Shown: positions 1-7,637 of the stretch, piece after piece
Layout: each line of letters opens with the position of its first letter
Position numbering within the stretch: position 1 is the stretch's first letter
NCBI GenBank assembly: GCA_028718605.1
Contig: JAQULM010000003.1
Coordinates: forward strand, 91,725 to 155,724
Length of the DNA stretch: 64,000 nt
Direction of reading: 5' to 3'
Source of the DNA: Patescibacteria group bacterium
GTDB taxonomy: Bacteria; Patescibacteria; ABY1; UBA10025; JAHIVO01
Made by a program: the position numbers and the translations under genes
The notes under the pieces: model-generated
Seen by the model: the letters and a program-made list of their open reading frames with translations, nothing else
Database searches by the model: none
What the model was told of the DNA's origin: nothing

Positions 1-1
1 C

Positions 2-586
2 GATGGCGTTGATTTTCCAAACGTCAAGCCGAATAAAACACTCCGCGCACGCTTGGGTAAAAGAACGCCCGCACAACTTTATGCAATATTGAAGAAACTT
101 GATCCGCAACGCGCGAAAACCATTGACTGTAATAATCCGTACCGGCTCATACGTGCGATTGAAATTATTCAGGCGACAAAACGGCCAATCAAAAAAATTA
201 AAAAAAATCCCCCGTTCAATGTACTCTTCCTCGGTGCCAAACGTTCACGGAAAGAACTGTATAACCGAATAGACAAACGTCTCCGCAGCCGCATGCGCCA
301 GGGCTTAATCGCTGAGGTGCGCAACCTTCACGAAAACGGCATTTCATGGAAACGCCTGTACGATTTCGGTCTGGAGTATCGGTACGTTAGTTTGTTTCTG
401 CAAGCCAAACTGACAAAAAGCGCAATGCTCGAACAGCTGTCAATCGCTATCAAACACTATGCCAAACGCCAGATGACCTGGTTTCAACGGAATAAACGCA
501 TTGGCTGGATTGCGAGCGAACGGCAAGCAGCGCACCTCATTCAACAATTTCTTGATTTGGAATCCCGACGAAGGTTCCGGGATTGA
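2..586 (+). CDS. miaA: tRNA dimethylallyltransferase, C-terminal part (5' truncated by window edge)
   Basis: This enzyme transfers a dimethylallyl group to A37 of tRNAs that read UNN codons. The frame is open from base 2, so the start codon and P-loop lie before the window. The visible 194 residues include the family signature around DPQRAKTIDCNNPYRLIRAI, where Asn and Arg of the NPYRLIRA stretch correspond to the usual NDxRRxxRAxE motif. A second block near the end (AIKHYAKRQMTWFQRNK) matches the conserved YAKRQxTWFR segment. The C-terminal length is normal. The next gene on this strand is hpf, 57 bases downstream. Confidence 0.93.
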   Translation, partial: DGVDFPNVKPNKTLRARLGKRTPAQLYAILKKLDPQRAKTIDCNNPYRLIRAIEIIQATKRPIKKIKKNPPFNVLFLGAKRSRKELYNRIDKRLRSRMRQGLIAEVRNLHENGISWKRLYDFGLEYRYVSLFLQAKLTKSAMLEQLSIAIKHYAKRQMTWFQRNKRIGWIASERQAAHLIQQFLDLESRRRFRD

Positions 587-643
587 CCGCGGAGCTCAGA
601 CACGATACACTGACGAGTGGGTTATCAAATAATTATTTTTCGT

Positions 644-985
644 ATGGAAATCATTATCAGCGCGAAAACGTTCAAGCTCACCGCGCCGGTCAAGGCGTAC
701 GTCACCAAGGAAATGACCCATGCACTGAAGTTCTCCCCTGTCCCCGTTGAAGAGGCGAGGGTCGAGCTCGACCATGATGACAACCAGCGCACCGGCCTGG
801 TGTACCGCACCGAAATGTCCGTGATCCTCGGTAAAAAAGTGATCAAAGCCGGGCAAAAAGGCAACAGCTTGCGCGAATCAATCGACCTTACGGTCCCGAA
901 ACTCATCCAACAGCTCAGGAAATTCAAAGGCAAGCTGCTGCAAACAAAGCATCCCGGCCAATCTTCGATACGGACCGAGGGATAA
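644..985 (+). CDS. hpf: Ribosome hibernation promoting factor, short form (HPF/YfiA/RaiA)
   Basis: The product is 113 residues and binds the 30S decoding centre to inactivate idle ribosomes. The N-terminal strand MEIIISAKTFKLTAPVKAYV and the helix ending the protein (RESIDLTVPKLIQQLRKFKGK) fit the S30AE fold. It lacks the long C-terminal dimerisation domain, so it is the short type. The ATG at 644 is chosen because the family starts right at the first beta strand; an upstream in-frame start at 617 adds nine unrelated residues. No good Shine-Dalgarno is visible. A perfect terminator follows at 1002. Confidence 0.9.
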   Translation: MEIIISAKTFKLTAPVKAYVTKEMTHALKFSPVPVEEARVELDHDDNQRTGLVYRTEMSVILGKKVIKAGQKGNSLRESIDLTVPKLIQQLRKFKGKLLQTKHPGQSSIRTEG

Positions 986-1001
986 CACCTCAATATAATG
1001 T

Positions 1002-1040
1002 AAGGCGCAGTGTACAGGCACTGCGCCTTGGTTGTTTATT
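1002..1040 (+). terminator. Intrinsic terminator after hpf
   Basis: AAGGCGCAGTG (1002-1012) pairs perfectly with CACTGCGCCTT (1019-1029) around a six-base loop. A T-rich tract, GGTTGTTTATT, follows. Confidence 0.85.
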
Positions 1041-1061
1041 GATCCGTGCCGCTCTCAAGGA

Positions 1062-1241
1062 TTACGGCTCGTCCGCATCATTGCTGATCAGCGTGTCATG
1101 TTCATCGAACACGACTGCCTCCGCATCAGGATGGCCACGATGTGCTTCCGCGCGCCGTGCTTCTGAACAATTGCACTTGGTATCCGAGGGGTGTTCACGA
1201 TGACAATACGGACACTCAACAAAATAGTCGGCTGTCGACAT
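1062..1241 (-). CDS. Small Cys/His-rich protein, 59 aa, unknown function
   Basis: The ATG at 1241 is preceded by GGGAGGATTAGT, a strong Shine-Dalgarno at good spacing, which is the main argument that it is real. The product begins MSTADYFVECPYCHREHP and continues to TKCNCSEARR, giving a CxxCH plus CxC arrangement like half of a zinc ribbon. The second half is acidic (DAEAVVFDEHD). It lies downstream of gatB on the same strand and may be read through from it. No family was recognised. Cysteine pairs recur in other small genes of this window. Confidence 0.6.
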   Translation of the reverse strand: MSTADYFVECPYCHREHPSDTKCNCSEARRAEAHRGHPDAEAVVFDEHDTLISNDADEP

Positions 1242-1322
1242 ACTAATCCTCCCGACTGAGAAAGGGTGCTGTGTTTCACAGGCCTCCCCAAGCCTGCGGT
1301 AGAAGTATTTATAGAATGTATT

Positions 1323-2873
1323 CTATTTCAACGCATGCGTCAAGAATTGCTGGACTGCTTCTGGATCCGCCCTGCCTTTGGTGCGTTTCATAACCTGGCC
1401 GATGAGGTATTTAAGCGCTTGCTCCTTGCCGGCGCGAAACTCCTGAACGACACGTTCATTTGACTGGATAACTTCTTTGACAACCGTCCCGAGTTCCTTG
1501 GTCTTGCTCAGCTGCCCGAGGTCCTCCTCCTCCATGATATCAGAAGGGTCCCGTCCGTCGAGGAACATCTTTTCGAGGACAGTGACCGCCGTCCTATTAT
1601 TGAGCTTGTGCTCGTAAACAAGCACCATAAGTTCTGCGAAATTTTCTGGTGTAATATTAACTTCACTGATTCGTTTGCCATGCTCATTCAGGAGCTTGAG
1701 GAGACGGCTGATGATCCAGTTCGCCGCGGCTTTCGTAAGTTTTTTACCATCACGCTCCCACGCCTCATCTTCAGATCCTTCCGTTGAGTCGAGCGAAACC
1801 AGCCATGCCCGGAGCTCAGAAACGACTGATTCGTAGTAGTCGGCAAGTTTTTTATCATTTACTAATATAGAAGCGTCGTAATCACCGAGCCAGTACTGTT
1901 TTCCAAAACGCTCATGCTTTTCGAATGGCAATTCAACCATTGCCTGCTTGACGGAAGCAATAAATTCCGAATCAAATGTAATTGGCGGAATATCAGGTTC
2001 AGGAAAATAACGGTAATCGTGTTGTTCTTCTTTCACGCGCTGGAGCACAGATACCATGCGCTTCTCGTCCCATCCCCGCGTCGATTGCGCTTTCGGGGTT
2101 TTACCCTCGTCCCATAACTTTGTCTGGCGTTTAATTTCATATTCAAGCGCATGTTCAACTGACTTGAACGAATTCAAGTTTTTTACCTCGGTTTTCGGAT
2201 ACAAACGGTCCGGTTCGTAGCCGATTAAAGCATTCTCTCCCTTTTCCTGGAAAAATTCAGGATTCGGCCGCAAGGAAATATTCGCATCACAGCGAAGGTG
2301 CCCTTTCTCCATGTCAGCATCGGAAATCCCGAGGTACCGCATGGTGAGGCGCAATTCCTGCAGAAACGCCTTTGCCGCTGCTGGCGATGGGACGTCCGGC
2401 CGGGTTACGATCTCGAGAAGCGGCGTACCGGCGCGGTTATAATCAACATAGCTGGCGCTCTTATCCTCCTCATGCAGGAGCTTGCCCGTGTCTTCCTCGA
2501 TATGAACCCGCTCAATGCGAATGTGCGCGTGCGTTCCACCGGCTGTTATCATCAGATGGCCATTCTGCCCGACCGGTGCATCGTACTGTGATATTTGGAA
2601 CCCTTTCGGCAGGTCAGGATAAAAATAGCTTTTCCGGTCAAAATGGATGCTCCTGCGAATGGTACAATTCAGCGCCAGTGCTGCCATAACTGCCCACCGC
2701 ATCGCAACTTCGTTCGGCACCGGAAGGACGCCAGGATGCCCGAGGCAGATCGGACATACAGTCGTATTCGCCGGTTTGTCCTCGCCGGTATTGTCACACG
2801 AGCAAAACATCTTACTTTTCGTTTTGAGCTGCACGTGGATTTCTAATCCGATAACTGGTTCGTACTTGTTCAT
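1323..2873 (-). CDS. gatB: Aspartyl/glutamyl-tRNA(Asn/Gln) amidotransferase subunit B
   Basis: GatB is the kinase and tRNA-binding subunit of the GatCAB complex that converts Asp-tRNA(Asn) or Glu-tRNA(Gln) to the amide form. The N-terminus (EPVIGLEIHVQLKTKSKMFC), the zinc cysteines around CSCD and CPICLG, and AGTPLLEIVTRPDV are diagnostic. The last 140 residues form the YqeY-like tRNA-binding tail. At 516 aa it is longer than the usual 475-480 aa, with an acidic insertion near LDSTEGSEDEAWERDG. gatA and gatC are not in the window. The ATG sits six bases after an extended -10 box, so the mRNA is probably leaderless. Confidence 0.96.
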   Translation of the reverse strand: MNKYEPVIGLEIHVQLKTKSKMFCSCDNTGEDKPANTTVCPICLGHPGVLPVPNEVAMRWAVMAALALNCTIRRSIHFDRKSYFYPDLPKGFQISQYDAPVGQNGHLMITAGGTHAHIRIERVHIEEDTGKLLHEEDKSASYVDYNRAGTPLLEIVTRPDVPSPAAAKAFLQELRLTMRYLGISDADMEKGHLRCDANISLRPNPEFFQEKGENALIGYEPDRLYPKTEVKNLNSFKSVEHALEYEIKRQTKLWDEGKTPKAQSTRGWDEKRMVSVLQRVKEEQHDYRYFPEPDIPPITFDSEFIASVKQAMVELPFEKHERFGKQYWLGDYDASILVNDKKLADYYESVVSELRAWLVSLDSTEGSEDEAWERDGKKLTKAAANWIISRLLKLLNEHGKRISEVNITPENFAELMVLVYEHKLNNRTAVTVLEKMFLDGRDPSDIMEEEDLGQLSKTKELGTVVKEVIQSNERVVQEFRAGKEQALKYLIGQVMKRTKGRADPEAVQQFLTHALK

Positions 2874-2879
2874 GAAGGT

Positions 2880-2888
2880 ATTGTAGCA
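2880..2888 (-). promoter_or_regulatory. Extended -10 promoter of gatB (predicted leaderless start)
   Basis: Read on the minus strand the box is TGC-TACAAT, then six bases, then the gatB ATG. There is no room for a Shine-Dalgarno between the expected transcription start and the ATG. Confidence 0.65.
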
Positions 2889-2900
2889 AAAACTGAGATA

Positions 2901-2957
2901 TAAAAAAAGGATGCCGTTGCTTCTCGAACTGCCATTGTTCGATCCATAACGGCACCC
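2901..2957 (-). terminator. Intrinsic terminator of the sigma factor gene
   Basis: On the minus strand GGGTGCCGTT pairs with AACGGCATCC (forward 2948-2957 and 2909-2918). A nested TCGAAC/GTTCGA hairpin lies in the loop and seven T follow. The stem overlaps the sigma gene stop codon. Confidence 0.85.
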
Positions 2958-3814
2958 TAGCTCTGCAGGTACCTGCGCAATGCCCTGGACCGGCTCGCAT
3001 GCTTGAGGCGCCGCATTGCCTTTTCCTTGATCTGGCGGATCCGCTCGCGGGTCAGTGCAAACCGCGCACCAATCTCCTCGAGTGTCAACGCTTTCTCATG
3101 GTCTAATCCATAATAGAGGCTAATGACCTCGGCTTCTCGGGCGGTCAGCGTATCAAGCGCTTTTTCGAGATCAACTCGCAATGTTGCCAGGTCCAGTTCG
3201 GACTCAGGCGACACCGCTTGTTCCATCTCGAGCACATCAAGCAAGGAATTGCCCCCTCCCGCCTCAAACGGTGCGTCAAGCGACAGGTGAGTCATGGCTA
3301 GGATCTCGGTTTCTTCGACGTCCAAATCCGATATCCTGAGTTCAAAAGCGATCTCTTCCGGCAGCGGCTGCCGTCCAAGATCTTGTTCGAGCTTCGCACT
3401 GGCCTTCCCAACCTTATGCAGAATGCCAACTCTGTTCTGCGGCAGGCGGACGACATGACCCTGTTCGGCAAGAGCCTGCAGGATCGCCTGTTTGATCCAC
3501 CAGACCGCGTACGAGATGAATTTGAATCCTCTCGTTTCGTCAAACCGCTTGGCAGCCTTCATCAGGCCGATATTGCCCTCGTTGATCAGGTCAGCAAGGG
3601 ACAACCCTTGATTCTGGTACTGTTTGGCAACTGATACCACAAAACGCAGGTTTGCCTTGACGAGCTTCTCAAACGCGATTTTGTCGCCCTGCCGGATGCG
3701 CACAGCGCACCGTGCTTCTTCGGCCGCATCAATCAGCGGCGTCGTACCAATCTCGCGTAAATACACGTCGAGCGACCAGTCATCGCTGGTCATGTTCCGT
3801 ATCTTCTTGCCCAC
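2957..3814 (-). CDS. RNA polymerase primary-type sigma factor (sigma-70/RpoD family)
   Basis: At about 285 residues this is a compact sigma-70. Region 1.2 is at the start (DDWSLDVYLREIGTTPLI). Region 2 contains the core-binding and -10 reading helices (ANLRFVVSVAKQYQNQGLSL, FDETRGFKFISYAVWWIKQ). Regions 3 and 4 follow, with the helix-turn-helix near LTLEEIGARFALTRERIRQI. There is no large region 1.1. The GTG at 3814 is preferred because GGAGG lies eight bases before it; the upstream GTG at 3823 overlaps the Shine-Dalgarno itself. The W/Q pattern of region 2.4 fits recognition of TATAAT-type boxes, which the window contains in number. Confidence 0.92.
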   Translation of the reverse strand: MGKKIRNMTSDDWSLDVYLREIGTTPLIDAAEEARCAVRIRQGDKIAFEKLVKANLRFVVSVAKQYQNQGLSLADLINEGNIGLMKAAKRFDETRGFKFISYAVWWIKQAILQALAEQGHVVRLPQNRVGILHKVGKASAKLEQDLGRQPLPEEIAFELRISDLDVEETEILAMTHLSLDAPFEAGGGNSLLDVLEMEQAVSPESELDLATLRVDLEKALDTLTAREAEVISLYYGLDHEKALTLEEIGARFALTRERIRQIKEKAMRRLKHASRSRALRRYLQS

Positions 3815-3913
3815 GGGCTTCACCTCCTTCTCGGGGCTGAAAATGTTGCAAAAGAACTGTACGATACAATGCCTGGATCAACGTAGCATATACGCCCTCG
3901 ACGGTCAATGCCA

Positions 3914-3944
3914 AAAAGCCACTCCTGAAACGTGCATCAGGAGT
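3914..3944 (-). terminator. Intrinsic terminator of the dTMP operon
   Basis: ACTCCTGA (3921-3928) and TCAGGAGT (3937-3944) form a perfect eight-base stem. On the minus strand it is followed by GGCTTTTTGG. It lies 38 bases past the tmk stop. Confidence 0.75.
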
Positions 3945-3981
3945 TGCCCTTCCTGATAATCGCTTTAATGTGGGAGCTCAA

Positions 3982-4641
3982 TTAAATAATTGTTTTCACG
4001 ACACCCCAGATTTTCCAATGAATCTCTTCCGGCAATAACAGTCTCCCGCGTCGAACGCACTGTATCCGTTTCCAATTCTTATAACGTTTTACGAGACGCG
4101 CATTTTCCCGGTAAACTTTTTTCTGGTATGCGAAATCTGTTTCGTGCATATCGAGGCGCTTTCGAGATGCCATCAGTTGCCGAGCGATTGCAGGCGGCAC
4201 GTCAAGAAAAAGGACGAGATCCGGTTTGGGAATGCCCAAAACCTTAAATTCCATGATATCAAGCCACGCCAGGAACTCCTCTTTCTTGCGTGGGTTTCGG
4301 ATCTTTGATGCCTGGTGAATCTTGTTTGCCGGAGCGTACCGGTCGCAGATAATGTGGATGCCGCGTTCCAGTTTTTTCGAAAGGTAATCGCGCGCCTCAA
4401 ACCGATCAAGGGCATAGAGGAGTGAAACGAGATACGGATTTGACGTTGTCGCGGTGCCAAATTCACCCCGGAGGTACCGGCGCACCATCTTACCAAAAAA
4501 TGACTTTTCGTACTGCGGGAAATCAGTGAGAACGAATTTTTTCTTGCTGCGCCGAAGGTGCTGGGCCAAAAGCTTCACCTGCGTGGTTTTCCCCGCGCCG
4601 TCGATCGCGTCAAATACGATAAGCTTTCCGCGTTTGCTCAT
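3982..4641 (-). CDS. tmk: Thymidylate kinase
   Basis: Phosphorylates dTMP to dTDP with ATP. The P-loop is DAIDGAGKTTQVKLL near residue 11. The DR(Y/X) motif is ICDRYAPANK, and the basic LID region is MASRKRLDMHETD. At 219 aa the length is normal. It is the last gene of a five-gene minus-strand operon that carries the whole route from dCMP and dUTP to dTDP. Its ATG follows the folA stop with almost no gap, so translation is probably coupled. Confidence 0.93.
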   Translation of the reverse strand: MSKRGKLIVFDAIDGAGKTTQVKLLAQHLRRSKKKFVLTDFPQYEKSFFGKMVRRYLRGEFGTATTSNPYLVSLLYALDRFEARDYLSKKLERGIHIICDRYAPANKIHQASKIRNPRKKEEFLAWLDIMEFKVLGIPKPDLVLFLDVPPAIARQLMASRKRLDMHETDFAYQKKVYRENARLVKRYKNWKRIQCVRRGRLLLPEEIHWKIWGVVKTII

Positions 4642-4642
4642 A

Positions 4643-5128
4643 TTATCGCGTTAATTCAAGAAATACGAACGAGCGCTCCCCTTCCTGCGCTTCCTCTTTC
4701 TTTACGACATTCGTAAACATTGAATAGTCGGGAAAAAACGTATCTGCATCAAACGTACCTTTGATAACGGTCAAATACAGCTTATCGGTGATCGGCAATA
4801 CCTGCCGGTAAATCTCGCCGCCGCCGATGATGAAAATCTCGTTGTGCTCAATGCGTTTTGCTTCTTCAAGCGCCCGCTCGAGCGATGTAACAGTTGTGCA
4901 GCCAGGCGCTTTGAATGACTCCTTCCTGCTGATAACAATATTTGTACGGTTTGGGAGCGCCTTACCCATCGATTCAAATGTTTTCCGTCCCATGATAACC
5001 GCATGCCCCGCGGTCAACTGGCGAAAACGGTGTAGGTCTTTCGCGATATGCCACAAAAGCCGGTTATCCTTCCCGATAGCGCGGTTTTCCGATAGAGCGG
5101 CGATAATGCTGATTCTCGGCTGGAACAT
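4643..5128 (-). CDS. folA: Dihydrofolate reductase
   Basis: Regenerates tetrahydrofolate with NADPH, which is needed because the ThyA reaction upstream consumes it. Family features are the N-terminal ISIIAALSENRAIGKDNRLLW, the HAVIMGRKTFESMG helix, the NADPH-binding FIIGGGEIYRQVLP block and the C-terminal beta strands (ADTFFPDY). At 161 aa the length is normal. It sits two bases downstream of thyA, the usual pairing for enzymes of this cycle. Confidence 0.95.
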   Translation of the reverse strand: MFQPRISIIAALSENRAIGKDNRLLWHIAKDLHRFRQLTAGHAVIMGRKTFESMGKALPNRTNIVISRKESFKAPGCTTVTSLERALEEAKRIEHNEIFIIGGGEIYRQVLPITDKLYLTVIKGTFDADTFFPDYSMFTNVVKKEEAQEGERSFVFLELTR

Positions 5129-5130
5129 AG

Positions 5131-5943
5131 TTATATTGCGATGGGTGCCTTGATCCCTGGATGCGGATCGTAACCCTCGAGAGTAAAATCTTCGAACTGA
5201 AATTTAAAAATGTCACGAACAGCGGGGTTAATCTTCATTGTCGGTAATTTCCGAGGTGTACGCGATACTTGCAGTTTGACCTGCTCAATATGATTACGAT
5301 AGATGTGCGCATCACCGAATGTATGTATGAAATCGCCTGGTTTCAAATCACAAACCTGCGCCATCATCATTGTCAGAAGTGAATAGGAAGCGATATTAAA
5401 TGGCACGCCGAGAAAAAGATCAGCGGTCCGTTGATAGAGTTGGCACGAGAGCGTGCCGTTCGCTACGTAAAATTGGAACAAGGTATGGCACGGAGGCGGT
5501 GCTGTTTTCTTCCCGCGAATCAGCTCCTGTAACTCTCCTATATTCCATCCGCTCACGATAATTCTGCGGGAAGTGGGATCATTCCGAATAAGATCAACGG
5601 CTTGCGCAATCTGATTTACCTCCTTACCTTCTTTGGTCTGCCATCGAACCCACTGCTTGCCGTAGATGGGGCCAAGGTCGCCGTTCTCATCGGCCCATTC
5701 GTCCCAGATAGTCACCCCGTGATCATTCAACCACTTGATGTTCGTATCGCCCCTCAAGAACCAGAGAAGTTCGTACAAAATCGACTTCAGGTGTACCTTT
5801 TTCGTGGTAACCAACGGGAAACCCTGTGCGAGATTGAACCGCATCTGGTACCCAAAAACGCTCCTCGTGCCGGTACCGGTTCGGTCGTCTTTTTCAACGC
5901 CATGGTCGAGCACGTGCTGTAACAAATTAAGATATTGCTTCAT
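5131..5943 (-). CDS. thyA: Thymidylate synthase, folate-dependent (ThyA type)
   Basis: Methylates dUMP to dTMP using methylene-tetrahydrofolate. The catalytic cysteine lies in KKTAPPPCHTLFQFYV. Other marks are the N-terminal YLNLLQHVLDHG, DRTGTGTRSVFG, the dUMP-binding LYQRTADLFLGVPFNIASY and the C-terminal DPHPGIKAPIAI. At 270 aa it is of usual length. There is no thyX in the window. It follows dut by 11 bases in the dTMP operon. Confidence 0.97.
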   Translation of the reverse strand: MKQYLNLLQHVLDHGVEKDDRTGTGTRSVFGYQMRFNLAQGFPLVTTKKVHLKSILYELLWFLRGDTNIKWLNDHGVTIWDEWADENGDLGPIYGKQWVRWQTKEGKEVNQIAQAVDLIRNDPTSRRIIVSGWNIGELQELIRGKKTAPPPCHTLFQFYVANGTLSCQLYQRTADLFLGVPFNIASYSLLTMMMAQVCDLKPGDFIHTFGDAHIYRNHIEQVKLQVSRTPRKLPTMKINPAVRDIFKFQFEDFTLEGYDPHPGIKAPIAI

Positions 5944-5954
5944 GGAAATTTAAT

Positions 5955-6377
5955 TTATTTACCGGATGAAAGCCACCCGCCGGCGCCGCGGGTCGTATCG
6001 GACAACGCGTCAACCTGCCGGAACGATACAGTTTCGTGCTTTTGCACAATCATCTGGGCAACCCGGTCACCCGCGGAATACTCATAAGGTGTCTTGGTTG
6101 TATTGTAGAGTACGACCGACACCTCCCCCCGGTACGTACTATCAATGACCCCTGCAAGCGTATGAATGCCATGCTTCGACGCCATGCCGCTCCGGTCCCA
6201 GATCAGTGCCACCGTGCCCGGCGGCAATTCCAGCGCAAAGCCAAGGTCAACCCTGACGCGCTCGCAGGGCGGAATCTCGCCCCCCTCGCAGCAAAACAGA
6301 TCGAGCCCGGCATCGCCTTCACGGCTGGAGGCCGGAACCCGCGCGTTGGTTTTTAAAAGTTTAATCGCAACCTCCAT
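5955..6377 (-). CDS. dut: Deoxyuridine triphosphatase
   Basis: Hydrolyses dUTP to dUMP, feeding ThyA and keeping uracil out of DNA. The five trimeric dUTPase motifs are visible: REGDAGLDLF, DRSGMASKHG, LAGVIDSTYRGEV, GDRVAQMIV and the glycine-rich tail TRGAGGWLSSGK. The tail carries W where most members have F (GGFGSTG). At 140 aa the length is normal. It lies between the dCMP deaminase and thyA genes. Confidence 0.93.
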   Translation of the reverse strand: MEVAIKLLKTNARVPASSREGDAGLDLFCCEGGEIPPCERVRVDLGFALELPPGTVALIWDRSGMASKHGIHTLAGVIDSTYRGEVSVVLYNTTKTPYEYSAGDRVAQMIVQKHETVSFRQVDALSDTTRGAGGWLSSGK

Positions 6378-6385
6378 AGTTCACT

Positions 6386-6850
6386 CTATTTCGCCCACAC
6401 GGATTTATACTGGCGGTATTTCACACCAGCAAGATCCAGCAAACGGCGGGACGCAATCCAAACATCATCATCGTGGTACTTGTCACTTTCGAATATTATT
6501 TCTACGATGCCATTCTGAATGATAGTTTTCGAGCATTCATTGCACGGGAAAAGCGTACAGTACAGCTTACACCCCTCGGTTCGCGCGTTCGAATTATAGA
6601 CGGCGTTCTCTTCCGCATGGACGACATATGCGTATTTCGTCTCGGAAAGCTTACCTTCGCGATCCCACGGCAACTCATCAGTCTCGATGCCGCGCGGCCA
6701 GCCGTTGTACCCGAGGCCGACGACGACATTTTTCTGGTTTGCGACAACCGCGCCAGCTTGCGTATTGGGATCCTTTGAACGGTCCGCAATCACGTGTGCC
6801 ATGCGCATAAAACATTCATCCCACGAAATTGCATTTTCACGTTTCATCAT
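6386..6850 (-). CDS. dCMP deaminase (ComEB/cytidine deaminase-like zinc enzyme)
   Basis: Converts dCMP to dUMP. The zinc site is VHAEENAVYNS (HAE) with the ligands TLFPCNECSKTIIQNG (PCxxC). The N-terminal MAHVIADRSKDPNTQAGAVV is typical of the dCMP deaminase family. At 154 aa it is normal. It is the first gene of the dTMP operon. Two adjacent ATG codons (6850, 6847) are possible starts. Minus-strand boxes TACAAT and TATAAA lie just upstream, so it may have its own promoter, but rplA ends only 24 bases away and read-through cannot be excluded. Confidence 0.9.
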   Translation of the reverse strand: MMKRENAISWDECFMRMAHVIADRSKDPNTQAGAVVANQKNVVVGLGYNGWPRGIETDELPWDREGKLSETKYAYVVHAEENAVYNSNARTEGCKLYCTLFPCNECSKTIIQNGIVEIIFESDKYHDDDVWIASRRLLDLAGVKYRQYKSVWAK

Positions 6851-6873
6851 AATTGATTTTATAAATTGTATGC

Positions 6874-7557
6874 TTAAACGGCAACGCGGACACTGGGACC
6901 CATCGTTGAACAGACGCTCACTGTCTTCAAATACGCACCCTTTACGCCGTGCGGGCGTGCTCTGCGAATCGCTTCGAGAAATGACTCAAAATTCTCCTGA
7001 AGCTTCTTGATATCAAACGAAGCTTTCCCGATGAGCTGGTGGATATTGCCCGTCTCGTCGTTACGGAATGCAACCTTGCCGCCCTGCAATGCTACTATTG
7101 ACTTCTCAATGTCGGACGTGACCGTCTCGTTACGCGGATTCGGCATCAAGCCTTTTGGCCCGAGGATTTTCGCGATCTGCCCGAGATGCTTCATCATCGC
7201 CGGCGTGGCGAGCGCGATATCGAAATTGCACTTGCCGGTGGTTTTGATTTCTTTGATAAGCTCCTCGCCGCCGACAACTTCAGCACCAGCCTTCTTCGCC
7301 TTTTCCTGGCCGGCAGCGTCCGCGAACACCGCGATCCTTTTTTTCTTGCCGGTTCCGTGCGGCAATGACACTGAACCGCGGACAATCTGGTCCGCTTTTT
7401 TCGGATCAATCCCGAGGCGCATGTGCATCTCAATGCCGGCGTCAAACTTCACGTTTGCCGTTTTTTGGGCTAATTCCAGCGCTTCGCGCGCGCTATATGA
7501 CTTCTTCGGGTCGATGAGCTTGCGCGCTTCGCGGAAGCGCTTTGAATGCTTCTTCAT
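6874..7557 (-). CDS. rplA: Ribosomal protein uL1
   Basis: L1 binds 23S rRNA at the mobile stalk near the E site and in many bacteria represses its own operon. The 227 residues contain the conserved KSYSAREALELAQKTANVKFD, LPHGTGKKKRIAVFAD, LGPKGLMPNPRNETVT and FLEAIRRARPHGVKGAYL. The start at 7557 is taken because the sequence begins at the usual MKKHSKRFREA and AAAGGAAC lies at Shine-Dalgarno distance; a start at 7605 would translate through the hairpin proposed as operator. It is separated from rplK by an unusual membrane-protein gene. Confidence 0.96.
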   Translation of the reverse strand: MKKHSKRFREARKLIDPKKSYSAREALELAQKTANVKFDAGIEMHMRLGIDPKKADQIVRGSVSLPHGTGKKKRIAVFADAAGQEKAKKAGAEVVGGEELIKEIKTTGKCNFDIALATPAMMKHLGQIAKILGPKGLMPNPRNETVTSDIEKSIVALQGGKVAFRNDETGNIHQLIGKASFDIKKLQENFESFLEAIRRARPHGVKGAYLKTVSVCSTMGPSVRVAV

Positions 7558-7572
7558 ACAATTGTTCCTTTC

Positions 7573-7605
7573 GTGGTACGAGCCCCCGTTTGAGCAGGGT
7601 CCCAC
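7573..7605 (-). promoter_or_regulatory. Putative L1-binding mRNA leader hairpin
   Basis: Just upstream of the rplA Shine-Dalgarno, GTGG (minus strand, forward 7602-7605) can pair with CCAC (7573-7576) and a CCC/GGG helix lies inside. The two short G-C helices are separated by an asymmetric internal loop (GA against CUCGUA). That layout resembles L1 autoregulatory sites that mimic the 23S rRNA target. It is an inference from shape and position only. Confidence 0.45.
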
Positions 7606-7637
7606 AAATTATTATTTAAATAAGCACCTAATCACTA

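Noticed and set aside
3815..3823. GTG at 3823 as the sigma factor start
   Set aside because: It overlaps the AAGGAGG ribosome binding site; GTG at 3814 has the correct spacing.
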